A stretch of DNA of 64,000 bases, taken from assembly GCF_037940415.1 (NCBI RefSeq), contig NZ_CP149798.1, positions 2,352,501-2,416,500 of the forward strand, written 5' to 3'. The notes below the pieces were generated by a model. That model had not been told where the DNA came from. It was given only the letters and a program-made list of their open reading frames with translations, and searched no databases. Positions 44,063-52,931 of this stretch are shown piece by piece; within the stretch, counting starts at the first letter, position 1, and each line of letters opens with the position of its first letter. The DNA is from Streptomyces sp. f51. Its GTDB lineage: Bacteria; Actinomycetota; Actinomycetes; Streptomycetales; Streptomycetaceae. Made by a program: the position numbers and the translations under genes.

Positions 44063-44087
44063 GTACCCACGCTCGAGGAAGGCATGC
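44063..44087 (-). promoter_or_regulatory. SigB-type promoter of the sigma gene
   Basis: GCAT (44084-44087), a 15-bp spacer and GGGTAC (44063-44068) on the minus strand fit the GNNT-N14-16-GGGTAY pattern of SigB-family promoters. Predicted leader of about 55 nt. Confidence 0.5.
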
Positions 44088-44182
44088 CAGGCAGTTCCGG
44101 GAGGGACTCCACGAACCCCGACCGGTTCCCCTTGACGAGGCCATCGGGCCGGGCTGGATCATCGCCGGATCCGCGGCGCGGG

Positions 44183-44257
44183 TCAGCGACGGCGCAGCAT
44201 CATGACGACGGCGACAACGATGATGATCAGGACAACGGTACCCAGGCTGATGTACAC
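44183..44257 (-). CDS. Micro-protein, 24 aa, single hydrophobic helix
   Basis: GTG start with GAGAG upstream. The whole product is one membrane helix (YISLGTVVLIIIVVAVVM) with a LRRR end. It lies between the sigma gene and a 16-bp palindrome. Similar small hydrophobic proteins are common in Streptomyces stress regions. Too short for a family call; expression should be tested. Confidence 0.45.
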   Translation of the reverse strand: MYISLGTVVLIIIVVAVVMMLRRR

Positions 44258-44283
44258 GGGTTTCTCTCTTCGCTCGAGGGGGC

Positions 44284-44299
44284 GGCACCGATCGGTGCC
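44284..44299. promoter_or_regulatory. 16-bp perfect palindrome
   Basis: GGCACCGATCGGTGCC, 27 bp upstream of the micro-protein GTG. A symmetrical site of this size could bind a dimeric repressor. Confidence 0.5.
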
Positions 44300-44475
44300 A
44301 CAGGGTGCCGAATGCCCTCGCCCGCGCCGCCTAGCCCCCGAGGGGTCGTCTTTTTTGTCCGGCCGCGATCCAGCCCGAGCCGCCCAGGCCATGGCCGCCG
44401 CCCCGTTCCCGTCCGTCTTCGCATGACGGAGTGACCTCCAGCGGCCCGCGGAGCGGCGTGTGTGAAGATGCTCGG

Positions 44476-44838
44476 ATGACGTCACGCGAGAGCTCGGTGG
44501 TGACCGAGACGCCGGTCAGCGGAGTTGTTGTGGTGCGAGTTCTGGGTGAGCAGGACGGAGAGGGCGACGGCCTGCCCGTCCTCCGGGAAATCCTGATGCA
44601 CTCGGCCCGGAACGCCGAGGTGGAGCGCACCGTACTCGACCTTTCCGGTACGGAGTTCGTCGACTCCGCCTTCCTGCACCTGTTGATCAACGTCCGGCCC
44701 GCCTACGAGCAGGCCCGGACAAAGCTGGTGATCGCCGGTCCTTTGCCCGTACAGGTGCGGCGGCTGTTCGAAGTGACGGGGACCATGGACGCGTTCACCC
44801 ATGCCGACAGCGCGGACGACGCTGTTCGGGGTGTCTAG
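44476..44838 (+). CDS. Anti-sigma factor antagonist (STAS domain)
   Basis: 120 residues, SpoIIAA/RsbV-like. The segment VLDLSGTEFVDSAFLHLLI carries the conserved Asp-Ser pair, Ser being the residue phosphorylated by the cognate anti-sigma kinase. When unphosphorylated it binds the kinase and frees the sigma factor. The next gene, 10 bp on, encodes that kinase type. Confidence 0.92.
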   Translation: MTSRESSVVTETPVSGVVVVRVLGEQDGEGDGLPVLREILMHSARNAEVERTVLDLSGTEFVDSAFLHLLINVRPAYEQARTKLVIAGPLPVQVRRLFEVTGTMDAFTHADSADDAVRGV

Positions 44839-44848
44839 AAGAGGCTGT

Positions 44849-45373
44849 GTGACCCCTTTGATACCTTCCGGGCCCCTTGGTGTGGGTCGGGCGGCCGAGG
44901 GCACCCGGGACTGTGCGATGAAGGAAAACGACGTGGCCCCCGAGCACGGTGCGGCCCCCGGAGAGCCGGTGAGCATCACATCCGGCGCTGACCTCGTCCT
45001 GCCGAGCACGGCGGGAGAGGCCCGGGCCCACGTTCGGACGCTGCTCACCACAGCGTTCCGAAGCCGGAGCAAGCGACCTGTCGACGAGGTGTTGCTGGCC
45101 GACGTACTGCTCGTGACCTCTGAACTCGTGACCAATGCCATGCGGCACGGTGGCGGCCTTACCGGTTTCGACGCGGTCCTCACCGATGCCGGACTGCTTC
45201 TGAACGTCGCCGACGCCAGCGCGGATCCGCCCGTCGTGACGGACCCGGCAAGGCGCGGGACCGACGGCGCCGGCGGATTCGGCTGGCCGCTGATCTGCCG
45301 CCTCGCCGGGCACGTCGCGATCACACCGCGCCCGGACGGCAAGCAGATCACCGCGCTCATCCCACTCGACTGA
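44849..45373 (+). CDS. Anti-sigma factor serine kinase (RsbW/SpoIIAB-like ATPase)
   Basis: A GHKL/HATPase_c protein: N-box ELVTNAMRHGGG, a D-x-x-x-x-P G1-type segment (VADASADPPV) and the GGFGWPLICRLA lid. It should bind and hold the sigma factor and phosphorylate the antagonist. GTG 44849 (AAGAGG upstream, 174 aa) is chosen; ATG 44918 is an alternative without a ribosome-binding site. Confidence 0.88.
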   Translation: MTPLIPSGPLGVGRAAEGTRDCAMKENDVAPEHGAAPGEPVSITSGADLVLPSTAGEARAHVRTLLTTAFRSRSKRPVDEVLLADVLLVTSELVTNAMRHGGGLTGFDAVLTDAGLLLNVADASADPPVVTDPARRGTDGAGGFGWPLICRLAGHVAITPRPDGKQITALIPLD

Positions 45374-45458
45374 TCCCTCAGCCACACAGCCGGCCCGCCG
45401 TCCGGCACGGCACCACTCCACAACGATGTGCAGCAAAGCCCCGGGGGCCCCGCTGACC

Positions 45459-47429
45459 TCAGTGAGAGTGACCGCTCGATGCCGGTGTCGGGGCCGCGTT
45501 CTTCACCGTCAGGGGCAGGAGCTTCTTGCCGGTGGGGCCGATCTGGATGGACGTGTCCATCTGCGGGCACACCCCGCAGTCGAAGCACGGGGTCCAGCGG
45601 CAGTCCTCGACCTCTGTTTCGTCGAGGGAGTCCTGCCAGTCCTCCCAGAGCCAGTCCTTGTCGAGGCCCGAGTCCAGGTGGTCCCAGGGGAGGACCTCCT
45701 CGTAGGTGCGCTCGCGGGTGGTGTACCAGTCGACGTCGACGCCGAAGGGGGCCAGGGCCTTGTCGGCGCAGGCCATCCAGCGGTCGTACGAGAAGTGCTC
45801 GCGCCAGCCGTCGAAGCGGCCGCCGTCCTCGTAGACGGCACGAATGACGGAGCCGATGCGGCGGTCGCCGCGGGACAGCAGACCCTCGACGATGCCCGGC
45901 TTGCCGTCGTGGTAGCGGAAGCCGATCGAGCGACCGTACTTCTTGTCGCCGCGGATCTTGTCGCGGAGCTTCTCCAGGCGGGCGTCCGTGTCCTCGGCGG
46001 ACAGCTGCGGCGCCCACTGGAAGGGGGTGTGCGGCTTGGGGACGAAGCCGCCGATCGACACCGTGCAGCGGATGTCGTTCTGGCCGGAGACCTTGCGGCC
46101 CTCGGCGATCACGTTCATCGCCATGTCGGCGATCTGCATGACGTCCTCGTCCGTCTCCGTCGGCAGGCCGCACATGAAGTACAGCTTCACCTGGCGCCAG
46201 CCGTTGCCGTAGGCGGTGGAGACGGTCCGGATGAGGTCCTCTTCCGAGACCATCTTGTTGATGACCTTGCGCATGCGCTCGGAGCCGCCCTCGGGGGCGA
46301 ACGTCAGGCCGGAGCGCCGGCCGTTGCGGGTCAGTTCGTTGGCCAGGTCGACGTTGAAGGCGTCCACACGGGTCGAGGGGAGGGACAGGCCGATCTTGTC
46401 CTCCTCGTACCGGTCGGCCAGGCCCTTGGCGATGTCGCCGATCTCCGAGTGGTCGGCCGAGGAGAGGGACAGCAGGCCCACCTCCTCGAAGCCCGTCGCC
46501 TTCAGGCCCTTCTCCACCATCTCGCCGATGCCCGTGATCGAGCGCTCGCGCACCGGGCGGGTGATCATGCCCGCCTGGCAGAAGCGGCATCCGCGGGTAC
46601 AGCCGCGGAAGATCTCCACGGACATGCGCTCGTGGACCGTCTCGGCCAGCGGGACGAGGGGCTGCTTCGGGTAGGGCCACTCGTCCAGGTCCATCACCGT
46701 GTGCTTGGACACGCGCCACGGGACGCCGGACTTGTTGGGGACCACACGGCCGATCCGGCCGTCGGGGAGGTACTCGACGTCGTAGAACGCCGGGATGTAG
46801 ACGCTGCCCGTCTTCGCCAGACGGAACAGGACCTCCTCGCGGCCTCCGGGGCGGCCCTCCGCCTTCCAGGCGCGGATGATCTCCGTCATGTCGAGCACGG
46901 CCTGCTCGCCGTCGCCGATGATCGCCGCGTCGATGAACTCGGCGATCGGCTCGGGGTTGAAGGCCGCGTGGCCGCCCGCGAGGACGATCGGGTCGTCGAG
47001 CGTGCGGTTCTTCGACTCCAGCGGGATGCCCGCCAGGTCGAGGGCCGTGAGCATGTTCGTGTAGCCGAGCTCCGTGGAGAAGGACAGGCCGAACACGTCG
47101 AAGGCCTTCACCGGGCGGTGGCTGTCCACGGTGAACTGCGGCACCCGGTGCTCGCGCATCAGTTCCTCGAGGTCCGGCCACACGCTGTACGTGCGCTCGG
47201 CGAGGACGCCCTCGCGTTCGTTCAGCACCTCGTAGAGGATCATGACGCCCTGGTTGGGCAGGCCGACCTCGTAGGCGTCCGGGTACATGAGGGCCCAGCG
47301 GACGTCACAGGCGTCCCACGGCTTGACCGTGGAGTTGAGCTCTCCGCCGACGTACTGGATCGGCTTCTGCACATGCGGGAGCAGAGCTTCGAGCTGTGGG
47401 AAGACCGACACGGCGGTTTCGGCAGGCAT
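45459..47429 (-). CDS. B12-binding-domain radical SAM protein, TIGR03960 type
   Basis: 656 residues. The N-terminal region has a cobalamin-binding-like fold (ALMYPDAYEVGLPNQGVMILYE, then VLAGGHAAFNPEPIAEFID). The radical SAM core begins at IFRGCTRGCRFCQAG (C-x3-C-x2-C near 277-284). The C-terminus has a Cys cluster (CRWTPCFDCGVCPQMD) that may bind another Fe-S centre. ATG 47429 follows GAAGG. Its expected partner is at 33833-34621. The substrate is not established to my knowledge. Confidence 0.92.
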   Translation of the reverse strand: MPAETAVSVFPQLEALLPHVQKPIQYVGGELNSTVKPWDACDVRWALMYPDAYEVGLPNQGVMILYEVLNEREGVLAERTYSVWPDLEELMREHRVPQFTVDSHRPVKAFDVFGLSFSTELGYTNMLTALDLAGIPLESKNRTLDDPIVLAGGHAAFNPEPIAEFIDAAIIGDGEQAVLDMTEIIRAWKAEGRPGGREEVLFRLAKTGSVYIPAFYDVEYLPDGRIGRVVPNKSGVPWRVSKHTVMDLDEWPYPKQPLVPLAETVHERMSVEIFRGCTRGCRFCQAGMITRPVRERSITGIGEMVEKGLKATGFEEVGLLSLSSADHSEIGDIAKGLADRYEEDKIGLSLPSTRVDAFNVDLANELTRNGRRSGLTFAPEGGSERMRKVINKMVSEEDLIRTVSTAYGNGWRQVKLYFMCGLPTETDEDVMQIADMAMNVIAEGRKVSGQNDIRCTVSIGGFVPKPHTPFQWAPQLSAEDTDARLEKLRDKIRGDKKYGRSIGFRYHDGKPGIVEGLLSRGDRRIGSVIRAVYEDGGRFDGWREHFSYDRWMACADKALAPFGVDVDWYTTRERTYEEVLPWDHLDSGLDKDWLWEDWQDSLDETEVEDCRWTPCFDCGVCPQMDTSIQIGPTGKKLLPLTVKNAAPTPASSGHSH

Positions 47430-47629
47430 CTCGCGAACCTTCGTGAGCTGATGGGGGTGACCATCTAGCGTAACGCGGTCGGAGGGGCCCACCGCACCGC
47501 CGGACGGGCACCGGACACCGCAGGCGCGCCAAAGCCCCAGGTCCGAGCCGGTTCACGGCCCCGGCAACGCCTCTCAGACCTCACACCTCACACCTCGGCC
47601 TCACGCCGCGGACCGCGGATCTCGGGCCC

Positions 47630-49144
47630 TCAGACCGCCGTCTGTGCCCGGATCGCCTCCCAGGCCTCCGGCAGCGCCGCCTCGGCCGCGGCGGCGCGCT
47701 GCTCCTCGCGGCCGTGGAGCACCCCGTAGGTGAAGGAGCTCTCCCCCGCCGCGTGCGCCAGGGCCGCCAGTTCCCGCAGGGCGTCCCGGGCCATCACGCT
47801 GTCCTGGTGGTCGCCGAGCAGGCTCTGGAGCGACTTCATCGACTTGACCAGGCCCGCGGCCGGTCCGCCGAGGGCGGGGGCCGCGGCCTCGGCCGCGTAG
47901 CGGGTGCGCTTGGCCTTCTTGCGGGCCTCGTGCATCGCGTGGTCGCGGTCGGCGCCCGGGGGCCGGTCGAGGGCTTGCTCGACGAGGTCCGCGACCTTGC
48001 CGAAGTCCTTGCGGACGGCCTTCGCGACCACCTTCGCGGGGTCGCCCCCGGCCGCCTTGAGCAGCGGAGGGTCGGTCACGAGCGCGTCGAGCGCGGTCAG
48101 CAGGGCCAGGTACCGCTTGCCGTCCAGGACGGCGATCAGGCGGCGCCGTGAGCCTCCGTGGCGGGCGTGCGCCCAGGTGCGCAGCCGGGTGCGGACGGGT
48201 CCGGAGAGCAGAGTGCGGGGCAGCCGGCCGAGGGACTCGGTGAGCCGCTCGGTGAGGACTTCCTGGTCGCGGTCGACGCCCAGCTCGCCGGCCAGCCATT
48301 TCAGCTCGTCGCCGATCGGGTCGGTGACGGCGCGGTCGAGGATCTTCCCGTACGAGCGGAAGGTGCTGCGCATCCGGCGGGTGGCGACGCGCATGCTGTG
48401 CACGGAGTCGGGGAGGTCGCGGCGGACGGCGGGATCGAGTTCGACGATGGCGTCGTACTGGGCGCGGAGGTAGGCGAGGACGTGCTCGCCCGCGGTGACG
48501 GGGTCCTTCGCGGGAGCGGGCTTCTTCTTGGCGCGCGGGCCGGTCGTGCTCAGTGCCCTCGCCAGCTTGGAGGGGGAGGCGGAGCGGCTCAGGCCGGCCT
48601 TGCGGAGTTTCTTCTCGACCTTGTCGAGGAAGGCGGGGTCGCCGTCGTCGGCGAGTTCCACCTCGAGCTCGGTCCATTCGGCGGTGCCCTTGCCCGCACC
48701 GAGCCGGTCCGCGCGGACGCGGTCGAGGCTGACCTCGGCGAGCAGGGCTCCGGAGTCGTCGACGAGGTGGCGGACGTCACGGGCGGAGCGCAGGCGTACG
48801 AGGGGGACGAGGTCGGCGTCGCGGACGCGGGAGCGGACGAGTCCGGCGATGGCGCGGGGCACGGTGTCGGAGAGGGGGGCCTGGATCTCGTCGCGCACGC
48901 CGTCGGAGACGGGGAGTTTCAGGTGCCAGCCGGCGTCGGAGCCGCCGGTGCGGCGGCGCAGGGTGAGGGAGGCGGTGGCGAGGCGCTGGTCGGGGGTGTC
49001 GTAGTAGGTGGCGTCTAGTTCGGCGACGCCCTTGTCGACGATCCCCGCGACGCCCGGGACTCCGCTCAGGTCGGGGATCTCGGTGCCGCCGTCGGCCGCG
49101 GGACCTTCGTACTTGCGCTCGATCTCGCGCTTCGTGTCCGCCAT
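47630..49144 (-). CDS. CYTH and CHAD domain protein
   Basis: 504 residues. The CYTH (triphosphate tunnel) domain at 1-200 opens with the EIERKYE signature; the CHAD domain at about 215-500 is helical, with conserved His and Arg/Lys (SVHSMRVATRRMRSTFRSYG, MHEARKKAKRTRYA). CHAD domains bind polyphosphate and CYTH domains bind or hydrolyse triphosphates, so it is a polyphosphate-binding protein or inorganic triphosphatase. TAGATT lies 6 nt before the ATG, so the mRNA is probably leaderless. The 200-bp gap 47430-47629 shows nothing clear. Confidence 0.93.
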   Translation of the reverse strand: MADTKREIERKYEGPAADGGTEIPDLSGVPGVAGIVDKGVAELDATYYDTPDQRLATASLTLRRRTGGSDAGWHLKLPVSDGVRDEIQAPLSDTVPRAIAGLVRSRVRDADLVPLVRLRSARDVRHLVDDSGALLAEVSLDRVRADRLGAGKGTAEWTELEVELADDGDPAFLDKVEKKLRKAGLSRSASPSKLARALSTTGPRAKKKPAPAKDPVTAGEHVLAYLRAQYDAIVELDPAVRRDLPDSVHSMRVATRRMRSTFRSYGKILDRAVTDPIGDELKWLAGELGVDRDQEVLTERLTESLGRLPRTLLSGPVRTRLRTWAHARHGGSRRRLIAVLDGKRYLALLTALDALVTDPPLLKAAGGDPAKVVAKAVRKDFGKVADLVEQALDRPPGADRDHAMHEARKKAKRTRYAAEAAAPALGGPAAGLVKSMKSLQSLLGDHQDSVMARDALRELAALAHAAGESSFTYGVLHGREEQRAAAAEAALPEAWEAIRAQTAV

Positions 49145-49150
49145 GAACCG

Positions 49151-49156
49151 AATCTA
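49151..49156 (-). promoter_or_regulatory. -10 TAGATT, 6 nt before the CYTH-CHAD ATG
   Basis: TAGATT-CGGTTC-ATG on the minus strand, with no Shine-Dalgarno sequence. Confidence 0.55.
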
Positions 49157-49238
49157 GACGCGTTTGCGGGCGCTGGGCAGTACCCAACCGGCCCCTGCTT
49201 GGCCGGAGGCCGTCTTTTCCCGTCCGGTTCCCGTTGGG

Positions 49239-49275
49239 CCGGGTGTCGCCTCGTGTTCTCCGAGGCGACACCCGG
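49239..49275 (-). terminator. Terminator of the mre-mrdA-rodA cluster
   Basis: Perfect 15-bp stem CCGGGTGTCGCCTCG/CGAGGCGACACCCGG with a 7-nt loop, 17 bp after the rodA stop. Confidence 0.88.
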
Positions 49276-49292
49276 ACTCCGTCCGGCGGCGG

Positions 49293-50489
49293 CTAGGCCG
49301 ACATCGGGCGTTGCACCGCGATCGACTGGAGGAGTCCGATCGCCACCCAGACCGCGAACATGGAGGATCCTCCATAGGACACGAACGGCAGTGGCAGACC
49401 GGCGACCGGCATGATCCCGAGGGTCATGCCGATGTTCTCGAACGCCTGGAACGCGAACCAGGCGATGATCCCGGCGGCGACGATCGTGCCGTACAGCTCG
49501 GTCGTCTCGCGGGCGATGCGGCAGGCGCGCCAGAGCACGATCCCGAGGAGCAACAGGATCAGGCCCGCGCCCACGAAGCCCAGTTCCTCGCCCGCGACCG
49601 TGAAGACGAAGTCGGTCTGCTGCTCGGGCACGAACTGGCCGGTGGTCTGGGAGCCGTGGCCGAGGCCGGTGCCGAAGAGGCCGCCCGAACCGATGGCGAT
49701 ACGGGCCTGGTTGGTGTTGTAGCCGACGCCGGCCGGGTCGAGGTCCGGGTTGGCGAAGGCCGCGAAGCGGTTGATCTGGTACTCGTCGAGGACGTGCAGC
49801 CGCCAGGCGGCGACCGCGCCGAGGGCGCCCGCGCCGATGAGGCCGAACACCCAGCGGTTGGAGGCGCCGGAGGAGAGCAGCACGCCGAGCACGATGACGA
49901 CGGCGACCATGATCGTGCCGAGGTCGGGCATGAGCAGCACGACCATCATGGGGACGGCCGCGAGTCCCAGTGCCTGCATCACCGTGCGGTGGTCCGGGTA
50001 CTGCTTGTCGCCCGCGTCGACCCGGGTGGCCAGCAGCATGGCCATGCCCAGGATGATCGTGATCTTGATGAACTCGGCCGGCTGGAGCGAGAGGCCGCCC
50101 GCGACCAGCCAGTTGCGCTGGCCGTTGATCGTGGCGCCGAGCGGGGTCAGCACGAGCAGGATCATGAAGACCGAGAGCCCGTACAGGATCGGCACGGCCG
50201 TGCGCAGGGTGCGGTGGCCGAGCCAGATCGTGCCGATCATCAGGCCGAAGCCGATACCGGCGTTCATCAGATGGCGGATGAGGAAGTAGTACGGGTCGCC
50301 CTGGTTGATCTCGGTGCGGTTGCGGGTCGCCGAGTAGACGAGGGCCGCGCCGATCCCCGAGAGCGCGATGGCCGACAGCAGTATCGGCCAGTCGAGCCGG
50401 CGGGCGATCGAGTCGCGGGCGAACAGCCGTGTCCAGCCCGCGCGCTCGGGTCCGTACCCGGAGACGGAGAAGTTGTTGGCTCCGGTCAT
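49293..50489 (-). CDS. rodA: RodA/FtsW-type SEDS peptidoglycan polymerase
   Basis: 398 residues, ten or so membrane helices. SEDS signatures are present: INGQRNWLVAGGLSLQPAEF with the catalytic-region residues, and the C-terminal GLPLPFVSYGGSSM. It polymerises lipid II together with the class B PBP encoded just upstream; ATG overlaps the mrdA TGA (ATGA). In Streptomyces the gene is also called sfr and acts with the mre genes in spore-wall synthesis. Confidence 0.96.
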   Translation of the reverse strand: MTGANNFSVSGYGPERAGWTRLFARDSIARRLDWPILLSAIALSGIGAALVYSATRNRTEINQGDPYYFLIRHLMNAGIGFGLMIGTIWLGHRTLRTAVPILYGLSVFMILLVLTPLGATINGQRNWLVAGGLSLQPAEFIKITIILGMAMLLATRVDAGDKQYPDHRTVMQALGLAAVPMMVVLLMPDLGTIMVAVVIVLGVLLSSGASNRWVFGLIGAGALGAVAAWRLHVLDEYQINRFAAFANPDLDPAGVGYNTNQARIAIGSGGLFGTGLGHGSQTTGQFVPEQQTDFVFTVAGEELGFVGAGLILLLLGIVLWRACRIARETTELYGTIVAAGIIAWFAFQAFENIGMTLGIMPVAGLPLPFVSYGGSSMFAVWVAIGLLQSIAVQRPMSA

Positions 50490-52744
50490 GTCAGGATCCT
50501 CTTCCCCCGGCCCTTCGGCGGGCGGGCCGTACGCCTTCGGGTGACGCGGTTGCCCGCGGTGGGCGAGGCGGTGGTGCCGGCGGGCAGGTTCGGGTCCGTG
50601 GTGCCGTCCTTGGGTGCCTGGCTGGCCTGCTGGTCCTTGGCCGGGTCCTTGGAGATGGCGCCGGACTCGACCTGGCCGTCGCTCTGGATCTTCGGCAGGC
50701 CCTTCTGCGGGGTGGGCAGGAGGGCCTTCTTCTTGTCGATGGTGCCGTCGGCGGAGACGCCGTAGAGCGCGTTGTAGATCTTGCGCACGGCCTCACCGGA
50801 CGCTCCCGAACCCGTACCGGCCTGGGAGATCGTCATGATGATCGTGTAGTCCTTGGAGTACGTGGCGAGCCAGGACGTCGTCTGCTTGCCGTAGACCTCG
50901 GCGGTACCGGTCTTGGCGTGCAGCGGGATCTTGTCCTGCGGCCAGCCGCCGAACTTCCAGGCGGCGGTACCGCGGGTGACGACGCCCGCGAAGGCCTCGT
51001 TCATGCCCTTGAGCGTCGCCTTGCTGACCGGCAGCTTGCCGTTGACCTTCGGCTTGATCTCCTGGACGCTCTTGCCGTCGGCGCTGACGACGGCCTTGCC
51101 GATCGTCGGCGCGTACAGGGTGCCGCCGTTGGAGACCGCGGAGTACATGGCGGCTTCCTGGATCGGGGTCAGGAGGGTGTCACCCTGTCCGATGGAGTAG
51201 TTGATCGAGTCGCCCTCGCGCATCTTGTTGCCTTCGAGGCAGTTCTCGTACTCGATCCGCTGGACGTAGGTGCCCCCCTTCTTGCCGGTCTTGCACCAGG
51301 CGTCCTTGTTGGCCTTCCAGTAGTTCAGCTTCCACTGGCGGTCCGGGATGCGGCCGGTGACCTCGTTGGGGAGGTCGATGCCGGTCGCTTTGCCGAGTCC
51401 GAACTGGTGGGCCGTCTTGTAGAAGAAGTCCTTGGGGGTCTTCTTCGGGTTGATGCCGCCGTCCTTCTTCCACTCGTTGTCGGCGAGTCCGTAGAAGACG
51501 GTGTCGCAGGAGACCTCGAGAGCGCGGCCGAGCGAGATCGGGCCGAAGCTCTCTCCCTCGAAGTTCTTGAAGACCTGGCTGCCGACGGAGTACGAGCTGG
51601 TGCACGGGTAGTGCCCGTCGAAGGGGTATCCGGCCTGGACCGCGGCGGCGGTGGAGACCACCTTGAACGTCGATCCGGGCGCCGACTGACCCTGTATGGC
51701 GCGGTTCAGCAGCGGGTAGTTGGACTTCTTGCCGGTGAGGGCGTTGTAGTCCTTGCCGGAGATGCCGCCGACCCAGGCGTTCGGGTCGTACGTCGGGTTG
51801 GACGCCATGGCGACCACGCGGCCGGTCTTGGCCTCCATGACCACGACCGCGCCGGAGTCGGCCTTGTAGTTCTCTCCGGTGATCTTGTCGAACTGCGTCC
51901 GGGCCGCCTCCATCGCGTAGTTCAGCTCGTACTCGGCGACGCGCTGGACGCGGGAGTCGATGCTGGTGACGAGGTTGGCGCCGGGTTCGGCCTTGTCGCT
52001 CTTGGCCTTGCCGATCACACGGCCGAGGTTGTCGACCTCGTAGCGGGTGACGCCGGCCTTGCCGCGCAGCGCCTTGTCGTACTCGCGCTCCAGACCGGAG
52101 CGGCCGACCTGGTCGGAGCGCAGGTAGGGCGAGTCGGTGTCCTTGGCCTTGGTGATCTCGTCGTCGGTGACGGGCGAGAGGTAGCCGAGCACCTGCGCGG
52201 CGTTGGACTTGCCGGGGGCGGCGTAGCGGCGTACGGCCTCCGGTTCGGCGGTGATGCCGGGGAAGTCCTCGGAGCGTTCGCGGATCTGGAGGGCCTGGCG
52301 CGCGGTGGCCTTGTCGGTGATGGGGATCGGCTGGTAGGGCGAGCCGTTCCAGCACGGCTGCGGCGTCTTGGCGTCGCAGAGGCGGACCTTCTGGATGACG
52401 TCCTGGGGCTTGAGGCCCAGCACACCGGCGAGCTTGGTGAGGACGGCCTTCCCGTCGTCCGCCATCTTCAGCAGGTCGGTGCGTGAGGCGGAGACCACGA
52501 GCCGGGTCTCGTTGTCGGCGATCGGGACGCCCCGCGCGTCGAGGATCGAGCCGCGCACGGCGGGCTGGACGACCTGCTGGACGTGGTTGCCGGAGGCTTC
52601 CTTGGCGTACTGCTGGCCGTTGCGGATCTGGAGGAACCAGAGGCGTCCGCCGAGGGTGCCGAGGAGGGAGAGGACGAGGATCTGGATGACGACGAGACGG
52701 ATCTGGACCCGCGGGGTCCGGCCGGTCTCGGGAATATTGGTCAT
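50486..52744 (-). CDS. mrdA: Penicillin-binding protein 2 (class B transpeptidase)
   Basis: 752 residues. A short cytoplasmic end and one membrane helix (LVVIQILVLSLLGTLGG), the PBP dimer domain, and a transpeptidase domain with S-T-F-K in SAPGSTFKV near residue 355 and KTGTAEV near 609. The C-terminal tail of about 80 residues is Thr/Pro/Lys-rich and disordered. It cross-links peptidoglycan with RodA; both genes overlap. In Streptomyces its activity in the spore-wall complex is reported to be controlled by Ser/Thr kinases. Confidence 0.96.
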   Translation of the reverse strand: MTNIPETGRTPRVQIRLVVIQILVLSLLGTLGGRLWFLQIRNGQQYAKEASGNHVQQVVQPAVRGSILDARGVPIADNETRLVVSASRTDLLKMADDGKAVLTKLAGVLGLKPQDVIQKVRLCDAKTPQPCWNGSPYQPIPITDKATARQALQIRERSEDFPGITAEPEAVRRYAAPGKSNAAQVLGYLSPVTDDEITKAKDTDSPYLRSDQVGRSGLEREYDKALRGKAGVTRYEVDNLGRVIGKAKSDKAEPGANLVTSIDSRVQRVAEYELNYAMEAARTQFDKITGENYKADSGAVVVMEAKTGRVVAMASNPTYDPNAWVGGISGKDYNALTGKKSNYPLLNRAIQGQSAPGSTFKVVSTAAAVQAGYPFDGHYPCTSSYSVGSQVFKNFEGESFGPISLGRALEVSCDTVFYGLADNEWKKDGGINPKKTPKDFFYKTAHQFGLGKATGIDLPNEVTGRIPDRQWKLNYWKANKDAWCKTGKKGGTYVQRIEYENCLEGNKMREGDSINYSIGQGDTLLTPIQEAAMYSAVSNGGTLYAPTIGKAVVSADGKSVQEIKPKVNGKLPVSKATLKGMNEAFAGVVTRGTAAWKFGGWPQDKIPLHAKTGTAEVYGKQTTSWLATYSKDYTIIMTISQAGTGSGASGEAVRKIYNALYGVSADGTIDKKKALLPTPQKGLPKIQSDGQVESGAISKDPAKDQQASQAPKDGTTDPNLPAGTTASPTAGNRVTRRRTARPPKGRGKRILT

Positions 52745-52931
52745 GGGCGCGGCCCATCCGCTGGAAGGGTGGTGGTGGGCGACGGGTGGGCGTTGGTCAC
52801 TGCTGCTGCCTCCCCCTCTCAGTGTGTGTACGAGTCACACGAGTACACGGCGAACCTGTGCGCGGTGACACCGCGGCCGGTCAAGTCTGGTGGCGTCCCG
52901 TGGGTTTGACCCTGCCGCCGGACGGGGCTCG

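Noticed and set aside
34670..45458. Integrative element with intact mobility genes
   Set aside because: No integrase, excisionase, relaxase, replication or transposase gene could be found; only gene order and a tRNA-like remnant suggest past insertion.
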